Below, piece after piece: positions 45,986 through 54,177 of a stretch of 64,000 bases of DNA. The notes under the pieces are model-generated. The model was not told the DNA's origin and searched no databases. It saw nothing but the letters and a program-made list of their open reading frames with translations. Within the stretch, counting starts at the first letter, position 1. Each line of letters begins with the position of its first letter. Source of the stretch: Flagellimonas sediminis (GTDB lineage: Bacteria; Bacteroidota; Bacteroidia; Flavobacteriales; Flavobacteriaceae); the NCBI RefSeq assembly GCF_010500845.1, contig NZ_JAAAMI010000001.1, positions 372,001 through 436,000 of the forward strand, given 5' to 3'. The position numbers and the translations under genes were made by a program.

Positions 45986-47703
45986 TATATGTTTCCTTTT
46001 TTGAGTTCCTGGGCGGCATGGTTGGCGGCCCTTGCGGTGAATGCCATGTAGGTGAGCGAGGGGTTCACGCAACTGGCCGAGGCCATGAAGGCACCGTCGG
46101 TCACGTACACGTTCTTGCAGGTGTGCACCTGGTTGTTCCCGTTCACCACCGAGGTCTTCGGGTCGAGGCCCATACGGGCCGTGCCCATCTCGTGGATGCC
46201 CAAGCCGAGGGCTCCTGGATTGTCAAACGGTTGAACATCCCTTAACCCTGCCTTGGTAAGCATTTCTACCGCCTGTTCTTTCATGTCTTCCCGCATTTTC
46301 CATTCATTGTCCCTGAATTCCGCATCGAAGGTAACAGTAGGTAGTCCCCACTGGTCTTTCTTATCGTAATCAAGGGTCATTCGGTTGTCTTCATAAGGCA
46401 AAACTTCTCCAAAACCTCCCATACCGAAAGTCCATCCACCTGCATTCATCATGGCGTCCTTATATTCTTTTCCATAGGAAAGTTCGGCTACGGTCTGTTC
46501 CCAATTGCCCCTTCCGGCACCACCTTGGTACCCGTAACCACGTTTAAAGGTCTTCATATCGGAATCACCGCCCAGGTTCCTGAACCTTGGGATGTAGATA
46601 CCATTAGGCTTTCTTCCTTTATAAAATTTGTCTTCAAACCCGTCATATTTTCCAGAGGCGCCAACACCCAAATGATGGTCCATGACATTTCTTCCCAATT
46701 GGTCGGAATCATTTCCAAGACCATTGGGGAACCTGTCGGATCTGGACTGCATCAAGATGGAAGTGGAAGCGATCGCAGAGGCACAAAGGAAGATCACCTT
46801 GGCCTTGAACTCGAACTCTTCCTTGGTCTCCCTGTCGATCACCTTGACTCCCGTTGCCTTTTGCGTATTGGGGTCGTAGATGACCTCGTGTACTATACTA
46901 TCCGGTCTTAGGGTTAGGTTTCCTGTTTTCTCTGCAGCGGGCAGAGTAGATGACAAACTGCTAAAGTAGGCTCCGAAAGGACATCCACGGATACAACGGT
47001 TCCTGTACTGGCAGCGCACGCGGCCGTCACCTTCAAATTTTTTGTCACTGTTGATATGGGCAACCCTACCGGCAGTAACAACTCGACCACCAAAACTATC
47101 AGCTACTTTTTCACGAACAACTTGCTCCACACAGTTGAGTTCCATCATGGGCTCGAACTGCCCGTCGGGCAATTGTGGGAGTCCCAGAGCCTCTCCGGAT
47201 ACACCGATATAGCTTTCCACCTTATCGTACCAAGGGGCGATGTCCTTGTAGCGAACGGGCCAATCCACGGCAATACCATCATTCTTGTTCGCACTGAAGT
47301 CGATATCGCTCCAGCGGTAACTTTGGCGACCCCACATGATGGAACGGCCACCCACATGGTAGCCCCGTTGCCAATCAAAACGTTTAATTTCGTTATAGGG
47401 ATGGTCCACATCGTCCACGAACCAAAAGTTGTGGGCGGAATTGCCCAAATAACCGGTTCGCAACTGTTTTTCCTGTCGGGCTTTTTGTTCCCGAGTCAAC
47501 TGTCCGCGATGAGGAAGGTCCCAGGCATCCAAATTGGCCGTTGGGTAGTCCTCTCGGTGTTTTTTCATCGGGCCACGCTCCAAGACAAGCGTCTTGAGAC
47601 CGTTCTCGCAGAGTTCCTTGGCGGCCCAACCGCCGCTGATGCCCGTGCCCACCACAATGGCATCGTAGGATTCCTGTTCATCGTTGAAATAAAATTTGCT
47701 CAT
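45985..47703 (-). CDS. GMC family oxidoreductase (flavin subunit)
   Basis: 572 residues. The FAD Rossmann motif GTGISG is at 19-24, with LVLERG ending the second strand. A Cys-rich segment (RCQYRNRCIRGCPFGA) in the middle is typical of gluconate/sugar-dehydrogenase-like GMC proteins. The C-terminus has the active-site region GIHEMGTARMG and NPSLTYMAFTARAANH. It oxidises a sugar or alcohol; which one is unknown. No signal peptide is visible, so export with the Tat-type partner encoded downstream is plausible. From about 46220 to the stop (residues about 495-572) the DNA becomes abruptly GC-rich, like the partner gene. Confidence 0.92.
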   Translation of the reverse strand: MSKFYFNDEQESYDAIVVGTGISGGWAAKELCENGLKTLVLERGPMKKHREDYPTANLDAWDLPHRGQLTREQKARQEKQLRTGYLGNSAHNFWFVDDVDHPYNEIKRFDWQRGYHVGGRSIMWGRQSYRWSDIDFSANKNDGIAVDWPVRYKDIAPWYDKVESYIGVSGEALGLPQLPDGQFEPMMELNCVEQVVREKVADSFGGRVVTAGRVAHINSDKKFEGDGRVRCQYRNRCIRGCPFGAYFSSLSSTLPAAEKTGNLTLRPDSIVHEVIYDPNTQKATGVKVIDRETKEEFEFKAKVIFLCASAIASTSILMQSRSDRFPNGLGNDSDQLGRNVMDHHLGVGASGKYDGFEDKFYKGRKPNGIYIPRFRNLGGDSDMKTFKRGYGYQGGAGRGNWEQTVAELSYGKEYKDAMMNAGGWTFGMGGFGEVLPYEDNRMTLDYDKKDQWGLPTVTFDAEFRDNEWKMREDMKEQAVEMLTKAGLRDVQPFDNPGALGLGIHEMGTARMGLDPKTSVVNGNNQVHTCKNVYVTDGAFMASASCVNPSLTYMAFTARAANHAAQELKKGNI

Positions 47704-47937
47704 TTAGTATAATCTTATGTTGGCTCAATTTACCAATAATTACTTTATGGTTCAAAGATGTTTCTCTGAATAACAAACCTTTACCCCTAAAAATAGCAAT
47801 GCATGGGATGAACGGAGTTTTGGAAAGCCCTGTGGGAAGTAGGGATATAAAAGGAAATAAGTGTTAAAACCACGCTTTTGCTGTTTTATGTTAAAATAAA
47901 AAAACCTTCCAAAATAGTGTCTTGGATTTAGGGATAC

Positions 47938-47974
47938 AAGGGAGGTGCCGAAAAGGATAATCCCTACCTCCCTT
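47938..47974 (-). terminator. Hairpin after dabA, probable operon end
   Basis: AAGGGAGGT and ACCTCCCTT form a 9-bp perfect stem with a 19-base loop, 28 bases after the dabA stop. On the minus strand a T-rich run (GGTTTTTTTATTTTAA) follows about 40 bases later. The rest of the gap 47704-48002 shows no gene. Confidence 0.5.
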
Positions 47975-48002
47975 ACCCTCAGTAGTGCCATGAAAATGGT
48001 TC

Positions 48003-50354
48003 CTAAACCAATATCTCTTCTATTTTGAGGGATATCCCTTTGGATGTTCCCATTTGGTCCATTGCCCTCCAAATACGGTGTTTGTCATAACGATAGGAAA
48101 CCATTCCATTTTCAGCATCCATTACAATCATGTTTATCCACCCATGATCCAACAGTGACTTCAAGTGATCATTTTTGAATAGGATTAAGGTCACGCGGTC
48201 CAGAGGGGCCTGGATCACCACCGACAACCTCAAGGGTTTGTGATGGGGATACGATTCCCCTTGGAAGAGGGATTCCCAGGGCAAACCCATTTTAAGGTCG
48301 CCGCCGTTGCCCTGTACCACCCCGAATTTACCTGTTATGTTATGGGTAGTTTTGGTTCCTCCACCAAATTTTTCGTTGTCCACCGTGGCAAAGTAGTAAT
48401 GGTTGTTGATCCATTGGGTGACCACCATGGGTCCCTGCATGATTGCCTCCAGGGCGGTACCGTTCTTGTCCAACTTCCAATCGTAGGAATGCAGGAAGCA
48501 TCTTCCGTCCAAGTCGAGGTCCTCTGTCACCGCTCGGGGTGCGATCACAAAGCCCGCGTTTTTGGCCAGGCCCCACTCGGGTCTTGTTTCCCCCCAATGA
48601 CCGGCATTGCGTTGCGCCCGGGCCACACTGTTTTCATATGCCCCCAACCTTTCCCGTGTTGCCGAGCGCTGTGCCCTGGCCAAGTTGGCCCGTATCAGAT
48701 ATAGGGCCTTTGCATGACTTTCAGGGGCGTGGGCGTCAAAAACGACAATTTCATCCGTTGTGGTATTGTGCTCCGCACCGAGGAAAAGCGTTGTTTCAGG
48801 AATTTCCAATCGGAATTGTTCGTTTAGGATCTTCCTCACTTCCTTCTCATTGGCCAACCGGGCCAACATCCTAGCATTGTGCCTTCCCGGGCTTGCGGCA
48901 CAGGCACCACAGTCCAAACTGGAACCATAAGGATTGTTCGCGGATTGGCTGCCATGTCCTACGAATAGGACCAATGGGGCAAATCGCTCCCAGCCCATCA
49001 GGTCAAAGGCCGATTTGACAATGGCCACCTTGTTTTCCAGGGGTATTTGTTGTCCTTGGTCCTGACAGGCGACTAATTCGGGCTCGCTGATGGACTCATG
49101 GTTTTTTTTGTGGCTGTACCTGCGATAAAACGTTGCCGGCAAGAGGGTCCTGGACACCAGGTTCATACCATAGAGGAATCCAGCACCTTCCACAAATCCG
49201 AAGGTGGAGGGCAACATGTTTTTCATGCGTTTTAAAAAGTAGTTCCAAAAGACGCGAAGACCGTACCTTCGGTCGAAGTCCTTTTTGGCCTCCTTTTTTG
49301 CCTGGGTTACCGTTTCCCTTACCACGTAACTGGAGGGCACTATGGGTGGACAGGCCTTGTGGACATGACCGTTACCGGGACTTTCGTAATCCATTGCTAT
49401 GCCAAAAAATCCCGCATAACCGAAGGTTTCGTAGTTCCCGCTGGCCTCCACATGTCTTCGGATGGACTCCGATCGGGTGTCGATACAGAAGACCATTTGG
49501 ACTTCGGGATTCTTTTCCCGCTTTTTTTTCGTTGTTGTGCCAAGGTCCCTGATCAGTGTATTCTGCCAGGATATTTCCCAAGCCTTCAACCATAGATATT
49601 TCAGTTCGAAGTGGCACTGGTCCTTGCCAGTAGGTCGTTGGTCCACGGTAAGGGGAAGATCGAGCAGCTTTGCTGACCATAACCGGACCGCCAAATAGTG
49701 TGCAAGGTCTATAGGGTATTGCTGGTCCCACAAGGGTAGGTTTTGGGTCCGATGTTGGATGTAGCCCATCCAGCCCGGTAAGGACGCCAAATGATGGGTA
49801 AAAAGTTCTTGGATAAAGGCCTGGTCATGTCCCGAAACCAGTTGTGCCAAAGCTTCTTCATGGGATTGGGGGAGGGTCGAAAATCGGCTATTGCCCATCA
49901 TCCCATCATAGCGCACCAATTTTCTCCAGGCTCCGTAGAACCCTTCGTTCTTATAGGGCATCTCCCATTCGGCCAACCCTTCGTCCATAAAGCTAGCCAA
50001 CCATTTGACCATCAATCGGTCCAGGAGGTGATGCGGGTTTTTGACCTCCCTGGAGGTGGGGGCATCCATCAATTCGAGATAATCGTCCAAGCACATCGTA
50101 TACCCTTTTTCCACAAGCAGTCCTTCGAGCACCACCGGGTCGATTTCCCTCCTATCGAGAGCTTGGCGGTACATGTCAGCGGTCGGGAAGACCTTACAGC
50201 CGAAAATGGTATTGGCCTGACGAACTGCTTTCACGAAGGATGTTCCTTCCAGTCCGCTCAGGGGATTTGAGGTCACGAAGGAGTATAGGGGCCATGTCCT
50301 TCCGACACACCTGGCCGCATTTTCAATAAGGTTTTCTATCGTATTAGGGTTCAT
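48003..50354 (-). CDS. dabA: DabA-type inorganic carbon transporter subunit (DUF2309)
   Basis: 783 residues from the ATG at 50354, which overlaps the dabB stop as ATGA; the frame is open further to 50417 but those codons lie in dabB. DabA is a large cytoplasmic carbonic-anhydrase-like protein which, with DabB, traps CO2 as bicarbonate using a cation gradient. All four known metal/active residues are present with conserved spacing: Cys290 and Asp292 in VFCIDTRSES, His467 in LFVGHGSQ and Cys482 in SLDCGACAA. The family is found in autotrophs and many heterotrophs. Here it could supply bicarbonate for carboxylases; that is inference. Confidence 0.94.
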   Translation of the reverse strand: MNPNTIENLIENAARCVGRTWPLYSFVTSNPLSGLEGTSFVKAVRQANTIFGCKVFPTADMYRQALDRREIDPVVLEGLLVEKGYTMCLDDYLELMDAPTSREVKNPHHLLDRLMVKWLASFMDEGLAEWEMPYKNEGFYGAWRKLVRYDGMMGNSRFSTLPQSHEEALAQLVSGHDQAFIQELFTHHLASLPGWMGYIQHRTQNLPLWDQQYPIDLAHYLAVRLWSAKLLDLPLTVDQRPTGKDQCHFELKYLWLKAWEISWQNTLIRDLGTTTKKKREKNPEVQMVFCIDTRSESIRRHVEASGNYETFGYAGFFGIAMDYESPGNGHVHKACPPIVPSSYVVRETVTQAKKEAKKDFDRRYGLRVFWNYFLKRMKNMLPSTFGFVEGAGFLYGMNLVSRTLLPATFYRRYSHKKNHESISEPELVACQDQGQQIPLENKVAIVKSAFDLMGWERFAPLVLFVGHGSQSANNPYGSSLDCGACAASPGRHNARMLARLANEKEVRKILNEQFRLEIPETTLFLGAEHNTTTDEIVVFDAHAPESHAKALYLIRANLARAQRSATRERLGAYENSVARAQRNAGHWGETRPEWGLAKNAGFVIAPRAVTEDLDLDGRCFLHSYDWKLDKNGTALEAIMQGPMVVTQWINNHYYFATVDNEKFGGGTKTTHNITGKFGVVQGNGGDLKMGLPWESLFQGESYPHHKPLRLSVVIQAPLDRVTLILFKNDHLKSLLDHGWINMIVMDAENGMVSYRYDKHRIWRAMDQMGTSKGISLKIEEILV

Positions 50355-51820
50355 TGGTTCTGAATTTTGTACGTTAAAATAGTCTTTTGATGCGGTTGGG
50401 ACAGGTTCATCAGCCATACATAAATCCAGGGGATTTTGCGGTAGACCCCAAGTTTCATGAGGAAGAAACCGATTAGGAACACGGCCCCGAAACCAATCTG
50501 TAATGGGGATACCGGCATGTGGACCGAAAATACGGCCATATCCGACATCAAAGCGGTTACCCCATTATAGGATAGGGCATACATCCCTATTCCCAAATGG
50601 AAAAGCAAGGGAGGGAGTGCCAGTTTTTGCCATCCGGTGAGCACTTGTTGTTTGACAATGTTATAGGTGGCCTGGCCCACTGCCAAGGAAGCCACTAGGG
50701 TCAGAAATAGACCACTGTCCCAATCCATACCCTTTCCGGTCCATCGGGCAAAAAGTACGGCACCAACCAAACTGAAAAGTGCGACGATGATGGCTTGGAA
50801 CCATTTGATCTGTATAATGGGCGGGGTTGTGGGATGGGAACGTTGGATTTCCTCACCAGAGGACAGGAACAAGGAGGCTTTGTAGAACCCGTGTAGGATC
50901 AAATGGGTGATGGCAGCATTGAAAAAGCCAAGGCCACACTGCATGATCATGAATCCCATTTGGGCTATGGTGGAACAGGCCAAACGTTGTTTTACGTTCA
51001 CTTGGATCAGTTTGGTGAACTGGGCCACAATGGCCGTCAATCCCCCAATGATGAAAAGGATGTCCAAGGTGTTGGATGCAATCATCAAGGTGGCGAACAG
51101 GGACAATAGGATTCCGGAACCGTTCACAAATCCAGCATGCATTAGGGCCGAGGCAGGGGTCGGTGCGGTCATGGCGGATAACAACCACTTGTGAAAGGGA
51201 AAAATGGCGGATTGGATCAAAGCAGCCAGGATGATGCACGTAGTCGATATGAAGATTACAGCGTTGGGCAACCCCTCCCAATTAGCGGTGAGTCCGTCCA
51301 GGGTGTAACTGCCGCTCCAGTAGGCAGGCAATCCGGCCCCAACGCCCAATAACAGGCTTCCGGTCAAAAAGTAGCGTCTGGAAAGGGTCTTGGCTTCCCT
51401 GGCTTCCCCCCATGAGGTATCCAGTCCGATCAGTCTAGACATTAAAAGGCCCATGAGCGACCAACTCCCGATCAAAATGGCTAGGTGCTCGGATATCACC
51501 AATAACATGACGGAGAAGGTAAAGGCCGATGACAGCCACATAAAAGTGGACAATTGTCCCTTGTGCTTGATATAGGCACTGGCATAGGTACTTACGACGG
51601 CACCAAAGAAAGAGACAGTGGTCCAAAGCAATTGTGAAAATCCATTGATTCGAAAGAGGTGTCCCACTTTCCAGGTGGGAAGATCTGGATACCTCAGGCC
51701 GATGAACATCAGATTGCAGGTGAACAAAATCCAGAAGAGGATCGGGGTCACGCGGGCGATAAGCGCTTTCCTTTGTTCGCTTGCCCTTTGTTTTTGGTCT
51801 TTGATAGTGTTTTGCTCCAT
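50351..51820 (-). CDS. dabB: DabB-type membrane subunit (NADH-quinone oxidoreductase subunit L/ND5-like)
   Basis: 489 residues from the ATG at 51820; the in-frame extension to 51919 runs into the small gene upstream. About 13 membrane segments make a proton-channel-type antiporter fold: HKWLLSAMTAPTPASALMHAGFVNGSG carries the conserved Lys and His of the ND5 family, and AQFTKLIQVNVKQRLACSTIAQMGFM is the next motif. No other complex I genes are near, and the gene sits directly before dabA, so it is DabB and not part of NADH dehydrogenase. It couples ion flow to CO2 hydration by DabA. Confidence 0.93.
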   Translation of the reverse strand: MEQNTIKDQKQRASEQRKALIARVTPILFWILFTCNLMFIGLRYPDLPTWKVGHLFRINGFSQLLWTTVSFFGAVVSTYASAYIKHKGQLSTFMWLSSAFTFSVMLLVISEHLAILIGSWSLMGLLMSRLIGLDTSWGEAREAKTLSRRYFLTGSLLLGVGAGLPAYWSGSYTLDGLTANWEGLPNAVIFISTTCIILAALIQSAIFPFHKWLLSAMTAPTPASALMHAGFVNGSGILLSLFATLMIASNTLDILFIIGGLTAIVAQFTKLIQVNVKQRLACSTIAQMGFMIMQCGLGFFNAAITHLILHGFYKASLFLSSGEEIQRSHPTTPPIIQIKWFQAIIVALFSLVGAVLFARWTGKGMDWDSGLFLTLVASLAVGQATYNIVKQQVLTGWQKLALPPLLFHLGIGMYALSYNGVTALMSDMAVFSVHMPVSPLQIGFGAVFLIGFFLMKLGVYRKIPWIYVWLMNLSQPHQKTILTYKIQNQ

Positions 51821-51828
51821 GTTAGGAT

Positions 51829-52029
51829 TTAATGATGGTGTTGTTCCTTTTCTTGGTTTCCTTTTTGGATCCCGCTCCTCAGCCGGGCCATTAGACCCGT
51901 TGCCAATATAAAACTGCACATGAGGATTTGTTCCATGAAGATGGATCCATGCCGGTAAGACATCAGAATCAGGACAGCAACTAAAAGAATGCCCAGTATC
52001 GATGTAAAGGTGTTTTTAATGTTTTGCAT
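51829..52029 (-). CDS. Small two-segment membrane protein in the dab operon
   Basis: 66 residues with two hydrophobic segments (about 9-25 and 33-47) and a basic, His-ending tail (GNQEKEQHHH). I do not recognise the family. It ends 8 bases before the dabB start and begins 33 bases after the 102-residue gene, so it is part of the same transcript. A small accessory subunit of the DabAB membrane complex is possible, but this is inference from position only. Confidence 0.7.
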   Translation of the reverse strand: MQNIKNTFTSILGILLVAVLILMSYRHGSIFMEQILMCSFILATGLMARLRSGIQKGNQEKEQHHH

Positions 52030-52062
52030 GTTTTTGGAATGTGGCGCTGTTAGTAAATGGGG

Positions 52063-52371
52063 TCAATCTTCCAACTGCATTTCCAAAATACCGTTGATTC
52101 TTACATTTTTTCCCTTGCTCCGGGCCAGTTCCACGATGCGCCTTGCAGTTTCCTTCTCCTGCTCCAATTCGTCGATACGTTGGTTCAATTGAGGGGACTC
52201 GCTACTATGGTTTCCTTCCCATTGGGTCAGTCTTTGGAGTTTGTGAAAGTTGATTTTCTCCTCGATCAAAGAGAAAATGACATCCGTCGCCTCGGACGCT
52301 GTGAAGGATCCCTTGACCAATCGAATGGTACGCTGGTCTGTAAAGGTTCCGGGCAATTCTTTGGTTTTCAT
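52063..52371 (-). CDS. Hypothetical protein, first gene of the dab operon
   Basis: 102 residues, soluble. The first half (KELPGTFTDQRTIRLVKGSFTASEATDVIFSLIEEKINFHKLQRL) looks like a folded domain; about 63-88 is a charged helix likely to form a coiled coil (QLNQRIDELEQEKETARRI). I do not recognise the family. It lies first in the minus-strand dab operon, facing the LysR gene across a 93-base AT-rich gap. A regulatory or adaptor role for DabAB is possible but unsupported. Confidence 0.72.
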   Translation of the reverse strand: MKTKELPGTFTDQRTIRLVKGSFTASEATDVIFSLIEEKINFHKLQRLTQWEGNHSSESPQLNQRIDELEQEKETARRIVELARSKGKNVRINGILEMQLED

Positions 52372-52443
52372 ATTTTTCGATTTTTAAGTTTTCACGGACA
52401 AAGATGCCATATAAACTACATTAATTTTTATTTATATTTATAA

Positions 52444-52458
52444 TATTAAACATTAATA
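52444..52458 (+). promoter_or_regulatory. Possible LysR-type operator upstream of the regulator gene
   Basis: TATTAA-ACA-TTAATA is a perfect 6-bp inverted repeat with a 3-base centre, 15 bases long, ending 6 bases before the LysR ATG in the divergent intergenic region. LysR-type regulators commonly bind such dyads to control themselves and the divergent operon. The sequence is very AT-rich, so chance is not excluded. Confidence 0.4.
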
Positions 52459-52464
52459 ATATTT

Positions 52465-53391
52465 ATGAATTATACCTTGCACCAACTTCAGATATACTTG
52501 AAAATATCTGAATTACAGAGTATTACAAAAGCGTCCGAAGCACTCCACCTGACCCAGCCTGCGGTATCAATCCAATTGAAAAATTTTCAAGATCAATTCC
52601 CGATTCCGTTGACCGAAGTGGTGGGCAGGCGACTTTTTATCACAGATTTCGGTAAGGAGATCGCCACCGCCGCGGAGAAGATCTTGAACCAAGTGCACGA
52701 GATCAATTACCGAACACTTGCCTATCAGGGGAAACTTTTTGGTCGGTTGAAGATTTCGGTGGTGTCCACCGGTAAGTATGTAATGCCGTATTTTATGTCG
52801 GACTTTATGCGGAGGCATGAGGGCGTGGAACTTGTGATGGATGTGACCAATAAATCCATTGTGGTGCAAAGCTTGGAAAAAAATGAGGTGGATTTTGCCC
52901 TGGTCTCAGTATTACCGGAAAAATTGCACGTGGACCGCATGGAACTGATGCCCAATAAATTATTTTATGTAAGCGATTATGATAGGACTTTACCCAAGTC
53001 CATCATCAAGAGAAACCTGTTCGAGAACATTCCCTTGATCTACAGGGAACCGGGTTCCGCCACCCGCAACGCCATGGAGGGTTTCGTCGACAGGAACAAC
53101 TATACCGTAGTGAAGAAAATGGAACTGACCTCCAATGAAGCGGTCAAACAGGCCGTGATATCCGGATTGGGCTGTTCCATCATGCCTTTAATCGGCATCA
53201 AAAATGCACTGAGGAACCAAGACCTTAAAATCGTCCCGATCAAGGGTCTGCCCATCATCACGAACTGGAACCTGATCTGGTTGAAATCAAAGAACCTGTC
53301 CCCTGTTGCCGTTGCTTTTTTGGAATATTTGGGCCAAAACAAACATCAGATCATTGCAGAACATTTTGAGTGGATACATGATTTTAATTGA
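52465..53391 (+). CDS. LysR-type transcriptional regulator divergent from the dab operon
   Basis: 308 residues. The N-terminal winged helix-turn-helix is at about 1-60 (LHQLQIYLKISELQSITKASEALHLTQPAVSIQLKNF), followed by a linker helix and a periplasmic-binding-like effector domain (about 90-300) with KISVVSTGKYVMPYFMSDF and QAVISGLGCSIMPLIG. It reads away from the dab operon, with 93 AT-rich bases between the starts. CbbR/CmpR-type LysR proteins control carbon fixation and bicarbonate uptake genes in other bacteria, so control of dabAB by carbon status is likely, though not shown. Confidence 0.9.
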   Translation: MNYTLHQLQIYLKISELQSITKASEALHLTQPAVSIQLKNFQDQFPIPLTEVVGRRLFITDFGKEIATAAEKILNQVHEINYRTLAYQGKLFGRLKISVVSTGKYVMPYFMSDFMRRHEGVELVMDVTNKSIVVQSLEKNEVDFALVSVLPEKLHVDRMELMPNKLFYVSDYDRTLPKSIIKRNLFENIPLIYREPGSATRNAMEGFVDRNNYTVVKKMELTSNEAVKQAVISGLGCSIMPLIGIKNALRNQDLKIVPIKGLPIITNWNLIWLKSKNLSPVAVAFLEYLGQNKHQIIAEHFEWIHDFN

Positions 53392-53944
53392 TTTTGGATG
53401 ATAAATTCCTAAGCAATTCTTTTTGATGCTAGAAAGAAGCTTTTATTCATAACTTTTTACATCCACTTTTGATGATTATCATTTTGTTGATAACAAGTGA
53501 GAATTGAGCATGGGTGATAATATGGTCGCGCCATAACTTAAACATTAAAGCAAATTGAAAAGAACAATTGTATTTAGAGATTTAACACTATAATAATCTG
53601 GAAGAAAAGTTCTCTATTCTTAGAAAGGTTTTTGGATATTGATTATTTAGGACAAGGAATCCAATCTGTCTTTCAGCGATAATAATATCTACCTTATTGC
53701 TGAATATTTTTATTATCAATCAATTACGTTAAAACAGTACTAGATGTTGAAAAATCCTTTATTGCTCATGAATTGTCAAACTAGTCAATCTCCAATCAAA
53801 AGTTATATTGAAAATGTTGTATAATTAACGGGTCGCTTTTTTTAGGAAGGTTTTGTCAATTCACTCATAAACTCAATGGTTGTTTTAGAATAGGTCTAGT
53901 AAATTGCCTTGTTGTACCTATGTTGTACCCGAAAAAAAAGAAAA

Positions 53945-53966
53945 ACCTCCCAATTGCTTGAAAGGC
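53945..53966 (-). terminator. tRNA-type terminator next to the attachment site
   Basis: Read on the minus strand, CCTTTC and GGGAGG pair (two G-U pairs) around an 8-base loop, followed by TTTTTCTTTTTTTT. It lies directly after the tRNA-like 3' end at 53980-53996, as expected for the terminator of a minus-strand tRNA gene. Confidence 0.5.
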
Positions 53967-53979
53967 TTATCTTTGTTTA

Positions 53980-53996
53980 AGTGGTCCCACCTGGAC
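53980..53996 (-). other. Candidate attachment site: 17-base tRNA 3'-end-like fragment
   Basis: The minus strand reads GTCCAGGTGGGACCACT, which looks like the end of the T arm, the acceptor 3' strand (TGGGACC) and discriminator of a tRNA. The sequence to the right (54000 on) is not tRNA-like, so only the 3' end is present. Integrative elements often use tRNA 3' ends as att cores; here the full tRNA would sit at the far end of the island, outside the window. The identification is by eye only. Confidence 0.4.
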
Positions 53997-54177
53997 CTAT
54001 TTTTTAGCTTCATGGTTTTTCATGTGATATAATTGCTTAACTTATAGCACATAAGGTATTAGGCGAATTCTATTTAGCAGATTTTATCATTTTATATGGT
54101 GTTATTTGCCCCCTATTTTGCCCCCCTTTAAACGTACATTAGTCCATATTAATCCATATTAGATTAAACTACATTAA

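Larger units (their letters stand above)
53392..54177. other. 786-base gene-free AT-rich stretch: chromosome/island junction
   Basis: No open frame of note is present on either strand. The left half (53392-53900) shows nothing I can name. The right half holds the tRNA-like 3' end, its terminator and three pairs of short direct repeats: TGTTGTACC at 53910 and 53921, TTTGCCCCC at 54105 and 54117, and TCCATATTA at 54143 and 54153. Their 10-12 base periods are about one helical turn, as for arm-type integrase sites. The last pair ends 17 bases before the integrase ATG. Confidence 0.6.

Noticed and set aside
47056..47712. 218-codon plus-strand open frame opposite the GMC gene
   Set aside because: The GMC gene on the other strand has FAD and active-site motifs; this frame is a by-product of its codon use.
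50355..50417. N-terminal extension of DabA
   Set aside because: It lies inside dabB. The ATG at 50354, overlapping the dabB stop as ATGA, is the natural coupled start.
50351..51820. NADH dehydrogenase subunit 5
   Set aside because: The fold is ND5-like, but no other complex I genes are present and it overlaps dabA, so DabB is the better call.
53940..54060. A complete tRNA gene at the island junction
   Set aside because: Only a 17-base acceptor-end-like stretch and a terminator are seen; anticodon and D arms are absent.
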